NCBI GenBank assembly: GCA_020726505.1
Contig: JAHLEZ010000034.1
Location: forward strand, 124,001-188,000
Length of the DNA stretch: 64,000 bases
Source: Leptodontidium sp. MPI-SDFR-AT-0119
Lineage: Eukaryota; Ascomycota; Leotiomycetes; Helotiales; Leptodontidiaceae
Direction: 5' to 3'
Positions 56,626 through 64,000 of the stretch are shown here, in pieces; positions within the stretch are counted from its first letter, which is position 1, and every line of letters begins with the position of its first letter. Under the pieces are notes generated by a model. It ran no database searches. It was not told the origin of the DNA and saw only the letters and a program-made list of their open reading frames with translations. The translations under genes were made by a program, and so were the position numbers.

Positions 56626-57708
56626 TCACGATCTCTCCGCCACAATACTCTTCTCAGAGCTCGTTTCCGAGCCCGTTTCCAACCTCGTCCCATACGTCTG
56701 CATAACGGCCATTCTCCCCTCCTTTGCCTTCTCATTATCCCTAACCAACGCCCTATGTCTCCTCTCCGCCTCCATCTTCTCCTTCTTCTCCTTTTTACTC
56801 GGCGTATTCAACACATTAACCAAAACAGCAAAAACCCTCGGTGGGCTCTCCCTCGGAAACAGAAAATCCTTGCCCAGCAACACAGGATGCGGTAGTCCTT
56901 TATCCCCAATAAAAAACCACGTATGATGCGCCTCCTCCACTTCCCCAAAATTATCGCGATGGAAGGGTAGCCATGTTAACTCGATTCTTCCTAGAGGTTG
57001 CCATGTACTCCCCGAAATCCCTTTCGTGGATAAAGTCGTTGGTCTCACAAATGGCGAAGAGAGCTGGATGCCAAGGGAATGGAGAACGTCGAGACGGATA
57101 CAGCAGCAATCTGACCCCGTGTCAATAGTAGCGGTCGTTATATACCTATTTTGCGAGCGAGGATGGAAAATTCTGATATCTTCGCGGAAGGAATCGGTGG
57201 GGTTATCTAATAGGTGAGAGGCGTAAGAACTTTCTGAGCTGATGGTGAAGTTTGATAATGCGGGGGAGATGAGGGGGGAGTGGCGGTCTGGGAGGACGAT
57301 TTGTTGGGGTTTTGAGGGGGAGAGGCAGAGTTTGGAGACTTGTTGTTGGAGATTGGATGTTGGGGATGGACTTGGTTCGTCAGGTGGGAGTGGAGGGAGG
57401 GGTTTTTGAAGTTGGAGGTAAGCGAGGCTTGATGCTGAATGCTGTCTTTTGTGGGATTTTATCGATGGGGTTAAGGATGTTGTGCGTGAGAACGCGAAGC
57501 CGCATTGTGAGATGATGCCGGACCATACGCTTGATGTTGATGATGCCTCTGTTGATGCACTATCGTGTGGAGAGGTTTCGTGGTGTAGGTTTGCGGTGAT
57601 CAAGGGGGCTGGTTGCTCGAAGCGGGAAAGTCGATATTCCTCTGGTTTGTGGCCTTCCAACACCTGCAATGCGCAGGATCTGTCTTTTTCGATTTGATTT
57701 GAGTTCAT
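56626..57708 (-). CDS. Retropepsin-like aspartic protease-domain protein
   Basis: Single exon, 360 residues from the ATG at 57708. The first 170 residues are low-complexity, Ser/Pro-rich and probably disordered. From about residue 180 a retroviral-type aspartic protease fold is suggested by TTATIDTGSDCCCIRLDVL (catalytic DTGS at 196-199). A hydrophobic strand with LLGKDF at 277-282 follows, matching the family's second conserved 'LLG-D' motif. The tail is charged and helical (KKEKKEKMEAERRHRALVRD). No reverse transcriptase, integrase or LTR is found nearby, so this looks like a stand-alone gene rather than a retrotransposon pol. It could be a domesticated or ancient retropepsin homologue. Like Ddi1-type proteins, it may act as a homodimer; that is inference. 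Confidence 0.7.
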   Translation of the reverse strand: MNSNQIEKDRSCALQVLEGHKPEEYRLSRFEQPAPLITANLHHETSPHDSASTEASSTSSVWSGIISQCGFAFSRTTSLTPSIKSHKRQHSASSLAYLQLQKPLPPLPPDEPSPSPTSNLQQQVSKLCLSPSKPQQIVLPDRHSPLISPALSNFTISSESSYASHLLDNPTDSFREDIRIFHPRSQNRYITTATIDTGSDCCCIRLDVLHSLGIQLSSPFVRPTTLSTKGISGSTWQPLGRIELTWLPFHRDNFGEVEEAHHTWFFIGDKGLPHPVLLGKDFLFPRESPPRVFAVLVNVLNTPSKKEKKEKMEAERRHRALVRDNEKAKEGRMAVMQTYGTRLETGSETSSEKSIVAERS

Positions 57709-58491
57709 TGTGTTTGTATATCAGCTCGGGGTCGGAGAAGGAGAAGCGAGTGAAGTGGTATTCTCGTCCAGCGAGAAAAGTTTGAGGCGATTGAACGAAT
57801 TTGCTTGCCAGAAGCCTGAAAGAAAAGGAAGCGAAAGTGTTGAATGGAAAGTACTGTTGCGACTGATTGCAATTGCAAGGTGGTATGTGGGGAAGATCGC
57901 TGTCAAGTTAACAGACGTGAGAGCGACAACGACGAGACTCGAGCACAATGACAATAAACTATTGCTCAAAGATCGGCCAGCATACTCACTATGTATCACG
58001 TCCCATCATGATACCTGTCAGCCCTGATTTGTTTCGGCGATCAGGCTGAGACGCGGAACATGGAGGCTGTGTTGGCCCCATGAAACATTTTTACCCCGTG
58101 GCTTGACAGGTAATCTCAAAGTGCAGGCTTTGGGGTTATCCAGCCAATTGAAATCGAAAATGGTGAGCGAAAGCGGTAAACCCCAAGTGGCTTTTCTCCG
58201 ACGTATGCAAAAATTGGGAGATGTTGTCGATTCTCACCAACAATTGGACACGTCATCCAAAATTAGTCTGATACTTTATGCCTTCGCGTGCAGGACGCGA
58301 TGAGGTTCGGCGCCTAGACAATTGGCGAGGCGAATTTGATCGTGTTGCAATGTTTCGCAAATCTGAAACGGAAATAGAAAGAGACAACAAGCAAGATTAA
58401 TAAGCTGTCAGTCTTTCGTACAGTACATAGAGAACAATTCCGTCTCGAGTCTATTTTTCAATATTGCAATTCATTCAAAGGATAACACAAA
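57709..58491. other. Divergent intergenic region
   Basis: Lies between the retropepsin-like gene (-) and the DUF6594 gene (+). No recognised element. Confidence 0.4.
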
Positions 58492-59485
58492 ATGACATCA
58501 TTTGTCGACGACAATCCATATGCCCAGCCCAGACTGGTTCAGGGGTACCCCACATTAGCACAGCATATGAGCAGCACCCCAGAAATCTCGATATTCAAAA
58601 GATTCGAGACTTTAAATCGACAAAATCTACTCTACCTTCAAGCAGAATTAACCTCATTAGAAAAACAACTTCGAAATTTCGAAGCAGAGTCAACAAAATG
58701 CGACGAGAGTGATCCGAGGTCACAGTATTCGAGAGATTGGGAATGGATGACCATGACAGATGAAAGGTCTACTTTCAACCCGCAATGGAAATTATTCTTG
58801 AGAATTCGAGGGGTGCTCAAGGAATATAGTAAGCATTCAACCTGTACTTCGATTGTGGAGTGAGTCTCACACCGCTCACCAGATGAGACATTACTACAAC
58901 AAGCAACCATCACTTCATTACCAAAACCTGAGACCTACAATCTCAATTACCTCCAATCATGGCTCTCACGCCCCTCTTGCGGAAACTTCCCAATAATAAG
59001 TCCCGACCACACAATCTGGAAAGAAACACCTCCCCAAGATCTCCTCTCCCTTCAAAGCCCGACAAACTCAGATCCATTCTCAAGATGGGCAATAACCTCC
59101 TTCATCCCCACCTATCACCGACTTCTCGGCCACCACTTCCGGGATCCTGATCCAGAATCTCAAACCGAGTACATCGAATACAACTCCACAAAAATTGCGA
59201 GAGTGGCTTCGTTTATTTCGACGATTGTGGCGGTGGTGATGCTTATTGCGCCTGTGGCGGTGTTGTGGAAGATTTCGAGTATAAAGGCGAGGTTGGGGAC
59301 GATGGCGGGGTTTACTGTGGTATTTTCGTTGTTGATGGCGGGGTTAACAAGTGCGAAGCGGAGTGATATATTTGCTGCTACTGCTGCGTGAGTTTATTAC
59401 TTGATTATTAAATTAATTTGCTGACAGGAGAAGGTTTGCGGCTGTGCAAGTCGTTTTTATAAGTTCGAATATCTCTTCAAGCTGA
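58492..59485 (+). CDS. DUF6594-type membrane protein
   Basis: Three exons: 58492-58828, 58883-59387 and 59428-59485. The introns are 54 nt (donor GTAAGC, acceptor CCAG) and 40 nt (donor GTGAGT, branch GCTGAC, acceptor ACAG). Phases agree; 299 residues. The N-terminus GYPTLAQHMSSTPEISIFKR, then FETLNRQNLLYLQAELTSLE, is the signature of the fungal DUF6594 family. The C-terminus has the expected hydrophobic hairpins: FISTIVAVVMLIAPVAVLW, then GFTVVFSLLMAGLTSA, and a last short span in exon 3. The middle contains IWKETPPQDLLSLQ. The family is widespread in Pezizomycotina, has no known activity, and is often found near HET or NLR-type genes; a truncated HET gene lies 0.6 kb downstream here. The third exon is short and could alternatively be extended. 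Confidence 0.82.
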
Positions 59486-60075
59486 CAATCGGTGGGGAAT
59501 TTCCCAATTGGCCTACCTACATAGTAGATGGACAAGGATCACTTCTTCTCGAAACTTCCCCCCTCTTCCTTGTATTTAATGTCCAAAAACGAATCAAAGG
59601 GATTGGAAAACTTTTGACGTTAAGATATTTCGATTTCTATAACCTCGATAGCCCAGTATATGCTAGAGGTATTTCATAAATTTTAATCGTGCTAAAAATA
59701 TCTCTAGAAAGTCAATTAATGTACCTAATCAAATACATAGCGATGCGTGTAATTCCCTCTGCTTCTACCTTTTCTGTAATGATTTTAATCTCTTGCTCTA
59801 TCTGGAGCCTATTTCTTAGAATAGGATAGCTAACGTACTAGCTATAATAGAATCGCAAAAGATAGCCCGATCTCTAATGCAAGAAATGAGATGTGAAGAC
59901 ACTATCCGTTCCAACAATATTCTGACAATCGCCTGCGCTCCCCTTTTTCATATGGACATCATTAATACCAATTTTATAGTTACGGCCAAAGATACACACC
60001 ATGACTTAGGAGCAACAACCTCCTTGATAAAGACTTTTAGCTATTGAAGGACGTTAATCATCGCGCGAACTAAGC

Positions 60076-60720
60076 CTAAGTCTTAGACAATCTCGCCGTC
60101 TCTTTACTCATCCCACAAACTGTGTTGCTCGAGACAATCTCCCTCCAGTACTGCTTCCAAACTTCATAATCCCCGTTCCTGCAGCTGTCAAGCAGCTGTT
60201 TGAAGATACATCCCAATCTCCAGTCACTCAGCCACTTTGAGTCTCCCTGAAACCATCTGTCATGATGCGTAAAGACTCGCATCCTGCGACAATTTTCACC
60301 CTCCTTGGATTCAACACCCTCCCAGAAAATCATCTCGGAGCCATAAAAAAGAGTTCGCGGAGAAAGTGCTCTCTCCTGTACGACCCAAGTTCTTGTGTGT
60401 AACGGAGGGCAAGGTGCATCTGTATCTGGACCTTTGGGTTTCTTGTCTATCGAGAACGACAGGCATCTGACCTCCTCCAAGATATCACTTGTGCTCCATT
60501 TCAAATGGTTTCTCTGGACAAAGCAACCCCCGCCATTATCTCCAGAAGCTAGTGCTGCAATTGTGCAAACTGACTTTCTGTACACCTCAGCCATAAATTT
60601 GAGCTTACATTTGATGTCTTTCTCGTAGTCTTGTATAATACAAAGTGCATCGATCCATATGTATTGGAATCCTAGTCTCGCCGTGATAACTACGGCATCC
60701 AGAAGGGTCTGTGGCATCAT
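60076..60720 (-). pseudogene. Truncated HET-domain gene
   Basis: The open frame of 214 codons contains the middle and late HET motifs: LGFQYIWIDALCIIQDYEKD, then VCTIAALASGDNGGGCF, and RTWVVQERALSPRTLFYGSE with FWEG. The first HET motif (Y-x-A-L-S-Y-x-W-G) and the usual C-terminal half are missing. The frame extends upstream without a HET start, into low-complexity Ser/Ala sequence. The end (CGMSKETARLSK) comes shortly after the WREIV motif, where relatives continue with an S-G-R-x-L segment. This is a fragment or an alternative short HET protein; I favour a pseudogene. Confidence 0.6.
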
Positions 60721-62442
60721 GGCAAGTGGTATATAATCAAGAGGAGCAAAAATAAGGAGGTAGCGTCGCTCTAAGGGCAGGGAGTGCCGAGTGTGCGCAA
60801 AGGAAAGGTGATTAGCGGCCGAGATGGAGGAGGAGGCTGATGGCGAGGAGGCGATGATTCTTTGAATACATCTTTGTGACCAAATAGGCTGAGAGGGGAT
60901 AACTTTCTGAGAATGAGATTTAGCTGGCGCAAGTTGTGGAAGTGTAGTAGGAACAGGTTTGGGATCCCTGGCTGGGAGAGGGGCCTTTTCGGGCCACCAG
61001 GGTCCTCGTTAAAAGTTGACGATGTCTAGTCAAATCAATGAGTAGATCTAAGTAGACATAAACCGAAGCTAAGCCGGGCCTGAGCCAGCCTAAGCAAAGG
61101 CGGCGCGAGACCACGCGAACATGATATTGGGAAAAGTCGACATTCCGGTCAGGAAACACTTTTGATCTTAAGATCAAACAATCTCAAAACAGAAAACATC
61201 CTTAAGCTTATTAATGAAAAAAAAAAAGTCTAATTTTAAAAACAAAAGTACTTAAAAGAAAAGATATTATAATAGCACGTGCTTTAGTATTACTTAGCTT
61301 ACGTCACTTACTCCCTGATATAAGAACGATCTCATAGCCCCTATCGACGAGCTCATCAATAAGAAAAATAGCGCGCCAGATAATCTAAACGAAAAACAAT
61401 TTCGCAAGCTTATACTATTACTAGAATCATTTCCGAGTGACAGTACCGAAGATCGATAGAAACACAGGATCTATATCGTGGTATTACAAAACCTCCAAGC
61501 AGCGTTCTCCAACTAATATTTATTAAAAAATCCAAAACATTATGTGAGATGGGTATCCCTTCCACTGGCCCATCTGTATCAGACGACTTCATCATAATTC
61601 TGGAAGAACGAGAGCATAAAGCCGTAGCGTATTGATACTTGGATAAACATGCTCGATGATTACTTTGGACAGTTGAAGCCACGTTACAGGAAGAAATTAG
61701 GCGGTGGATTAAATGGCCGTACGAGGAGATACTGTGAGAGTAGGGTAAATGATGCAAGAGTCTTGGGGGTTTGCGACGCAAAGCTACTCTTTTTTCAATC
61801 GCGTCGTGTAGTACGCCACATGCATACTATATCTGACTGCACGGTTTTTGCAGATGCCAAGCTTCTTCGCTACCAATAGAGGTAGCCCTCATCAGCCTTC
61901 TTATAAACTACCACCAAATCAGAAACTCGTTAAACAGACTAGCACAGCTTTTTGCTGAAACCGCAGTGGCCTTGTGCGAATTTTTTCCTGCGCTTTGTCG
62001 GCCTTTGAACTCCAATGAAAAGCTGAATCCCTCAATGCGGGTGACACGTAGGGCATGTCGGACTTTCGTCTAACCGCATCGCAGATTTTCACTTGTCATC
62101 CTTCATCTCTCAGCTGAATTGAAAGCCTCCCTGCTGCCTAGATGGCTTTGTGGCGTTGGATTGGGTCCAGTAAGCCGCCTCGTCGCAGTGATACACCATA
62201 ACATGATGCTTTCAGCTCCGAATATTTAGTATTCCTTATTTTTCGTACACTCCACTTTGAAATATGTAAAATTTAATACAGCCAGTACAGTAACGATGTT
62301 CTGTAATACGTATAAAACCCTCATATCTCTTGTGGTATATACTACGTCTTGTACTACTATACACCGAGTGGGTGTTACGAGTAGCAAACCAGCCACCACA
62401 ATAGTGGCGTACACTAAACGTAACACTGGCACTCAACGTCAC

Positions 62443-62522
62443 ACCGACTTATGTGCTGAGCATAGGGCTGATATGCTGGCATACCGACTTATGTGATGAG
62501 CATACATAGGGCTGATATACCA
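62443..62522. repeat. Tandem pair, 40-bp unit, upstream of a gene
   Basis: ACCGACTTATGTGCTGAGCA at 62443 recurs as ACCGACTTATGTGATGAGCA at 62483, each followed by TAGGGCTGATAT. It lies about 200 bp upstream of the gene starting at 62713. Confidence 0.8.
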
Positions 62523-62568
62523 AATGCTTCCTCAACCCCTCAAGGAATCATTCTCCGATCAGCAAAAC

Positions 62569-62577
62569 TATAAAAAG
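62569..62577 (+). promoter_or_regulatory. TATA box
   Basis: TATAAAAAG lies 144 bp upstream of the ATG at 62713, a good match to the eukaryotic core promoter and the clearest one in the window. Confidence 0.6.
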
Positions 62578-62712
62578 AGCAAGACTGCCCAACAAAAAGA
62601 GACTTCATTCTTCACCTCACTCACAAACTCGAGGAGTTGGCCACTTTTTCGGAAGAATTCCCAAGCGAAGCAACTTCATTTTTAAAATCAAACCAAGTTC
62701 TTCTGCTCCATC

Positions 62713-63147
62713 ATGTCTATTAAACAAGCAGCCTGGACCCACGGTCTCGGCGTCGAGCTTGAGTCCAGGTCCTGGTCCGCCCTCCGCCAGGGCTTCTTCA
62801 CCACCGTCCGTCCCTCGAACGAAGGCACCTTCGGCTGGGTGCACTTCGTGATCCCAACACCCGTCATCGTCGACGGTACACGTCTCAAGGCCGAATCGGC
62901 AATGATCCGCTTCTCAACCGGCTCCACTGCCAAGATCACCAACTTCCACGTCTACGATGGCGAGGTCAAGATCGCGGAGTACAATGGCTTGTCTCTGGCC
63001 GGAAACTTGCAGTTTGTGAGAGAGGCGGTGCCGAATCACCATCAGGTCCTGTGGGGGACGGCTATCAGTCTGGGTGTTCAGTTTCAAGGAACCGGGCCGC
63101 AGGACTATGTGCAGTTCATTTCTGCAGGGATTGACTTCTATGCTTAG
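62713..63147 (+). CDS. Small conserved protein (DUF6623-like)
   Basis: Single exon, 144 residues, starting at the ATG in CATCATGTCTATTAAAC. It is GC-richer than its surroundings, which suggests good expression. It begins MSIKQAAWTHGLGVELESRS and contains GWVHFVIPTPVIVDG, RFSTGSTAKITNFHVYDGE and LWGTAISLGVQFQ, an all-beta pattern matching a small family of uncharacterised proteins shared by fungi and bacteria that I recall as DUF6623. The assignment of the number is from memory. No signal peptide or membrane span. A clear TATA box and a short tandem repeat lie upstream. Function unknown. Confidence 0.8.
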   Translation: MSIKQAAWTHGLGVELESRSWSALRQGFFTTVRPSNEGTFGWVHFVIPTPVIVDGTRLKAESAMIRFSTGSTAKITNFHVYDGEVKIAEYNGLSLAGNLQFVREAVPNHHQVLWGTAISLGVQFQGTGPQDYVQFISAGIDFYA

Positions 63148-63558
63148 ATGGAGCGTTAGGTTGGGGTAATCTCATTCGGGGGAAAGTTAATTCTGTCCTT
63201 ACCTCTCCTGTCTTCCTTCCTGAAGCCTCGTGGTGGAACTTTGTGGAAGTTGGAGGTTCAGCTTCTGTCGGAATTAAACGACTTTGCATATTGTCTCTTA
63301 CACATGCCCCTATGTGACGTAGATAAACGTTTCTGCTAGTTGTTAAGCTCGAGCCCTAAGATGAAGTAGTTATGAAGTTGTGACCTTTTAAACGAATCCG
63401 AGCGCGGAGAAACATTACAAACTAAAAATATCTAACTACAATTACAATTACACACTACTAATCATACCTTCCCTCTCACCATTCCTTCTGTCACGACCAT
63501 CTCAACCTAAACCACCCCTTCCACTCCCAAGTTTCCTCAATCTATTATTGCATCTCAT

Positions 63559-63998
63559 CTACCTCAAAATTCCAACCAATTCTCCAGGCAACCCATCAAG
63601 TCCTCCGTTTTGTCCAAGACTGACTTTCAACATCCCCCTCTGAATCTTGAGAACCAGCAGAAACAGGTCCATTTCGTCGACTCCATTCTCTCCAGTATTA
63701 TATGAACCCGTGTTGTATTCCTTGTCGTTGCTTCCGTAACTTAGGTAACCCTGGTTCGCACTGTTGTAGCTAGGTGATGGCGCATAATTTGCTGGTTGAG
63801 ATGGGCTGTAGCTTGGAGGAGGGGATAGGAGAAAAGCTTGCTGGCTGATATGAAGGGGGTGGTGGAGGAGGGGACTTTTAGCTTGGTGGTTGTGCGTAGC
63901 TTGCTGGTTACCCATAGCTTGGTAGCAGTAGTGACGGTTGTGCATAACTCGGTGGCTGCGGTGAGGCATAACTTGGTAATTGAAACCACTGTCGAAGA
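63559..63998 (-). pseudogene. Broken Pro/Ser/Tyr-repeat protein gene, cut by the window edge
   Basis: On the minus strand, near-repeats of the type PSYAQP appear in one frame (LPSYASPQPPSYAQPS), are then interrupted by TAA codons in that frame, and resume in another frame (PPPSYSPSQPANYAPSPSYN). The C-terminal part (GYLSYGSNDKEYNTGSYNTG) stays open and the frame ends at 63559. The gene enters from beyond the window. The shifts indicate decay, or an assembly problem in repetitive coding sequence. Confidence 0.35.
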
Positions 63999-64000
63999 AA

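Larger units (their letters stand above)
60721..62712. other. Intergenic with tandem repeat
   Basis: About 2 kb without a supported gene. A CTGAGCCAGCCTAAGC-type stretch near 61080 resembles CTGAGCCAGGCTGAGC near 56070, perhaps pieces of one dispersed repeat. The last 270 bp hold a tandem pair and a TATA box. Confidence 0.4.

Noticed and set aside
1..64000. tRNA genes, rRNA genes and CRISPR arrays
   Set aside because: No tRNA B-box with matching cloverleaf, no rRNA sequence and no spaced direct repeats were recognised by eye; short tRNAs could still be missed without a covariance search.

Overview
The window is nuclear DNA of a filamentous ascomycete (Pezizomycotina), most likely a leotiomycete-type genome; the class is my inference. 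The evidence is short GT-AG introns of about 45-160 nt with CTAAC/CTAAT-like branch points, HET-domain genes, 2EXR and DUF6594-type proteins, a TOK-type potassium channel, a GPI-anchored phospholipase B and an Rtg2 homologue. Gene-bearing DNA of ordinary composition alternates with very AT-rich, ORF-free blocks (about 2.8-3.45, 10.7-12.4, 18.0-18.8, 34.6-38.4 and 38.5-39.15 kb). These look like transposon remnants degraded by C-to-T/G-to-A mutation, as expected from repeat-induced point mutation (RIP).

Layout. 0-10.3 kb: an unrecognised acidic protein gene, a 790-bp inverted-repeat element, a broken 2EXR fragment, an intact two-exon 2EXR gene, a damaged secreted-protein gene and a small cysteine-rich secreted protein. 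10.4-15.2 kb: decayed repeats and a terminal-inverted-repeat element carrying a huge polypurine/AT tract; a second, shorter copy lies on the other side of a HET gene. 15.4-18 kb: a second HET gene with an unusual N-terminal extension. 19-34.3 kb is the conventional gene-rich core: TOK channel (-), phospholipase B (+), a tetraspanning MARVEL-like protein (-), a damaged oleate hydratase (+), a CAX-type Ca2+/H+ antiporter (-), an Rtg2/Ppx-GppA protein (+) and an NmrA-like reductase (-). 34.6-39.2 kb: a long AT-rich transposon graveyard ending in a second copy of the 790-bp element. 39.8-50.2 kb: a small basic protein, a 504-bp transposon with an 8-bp target duplication, a membrane RING-H2 protein and two more MARVEL-like paralogues. 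50.5-64 kb: degenerate genes, a retropepsin-like protein, a DUF6594 protein, a truncated HET gene and a small conserved protein behind a tandem repeat.

Several genes share themes: membrane transport and ion homeostasis (TOK, CAX), lipid metabolism (phospholipase B, oleate hydratase) and heterokaryon-incompatibility/NLR-like recognition (three HET loci). I see no biosynthetic cluster. The most notable features are the two transposon families with readable boundaries, the 358-nt uninterrupted polypurine run, three MARVEL paralogues with conserved exon structure, and the HET protein with a new N-terminal region. Splice sites were assigned by eye from donor/acceptor/branch-point signals and reading-phase agreement.
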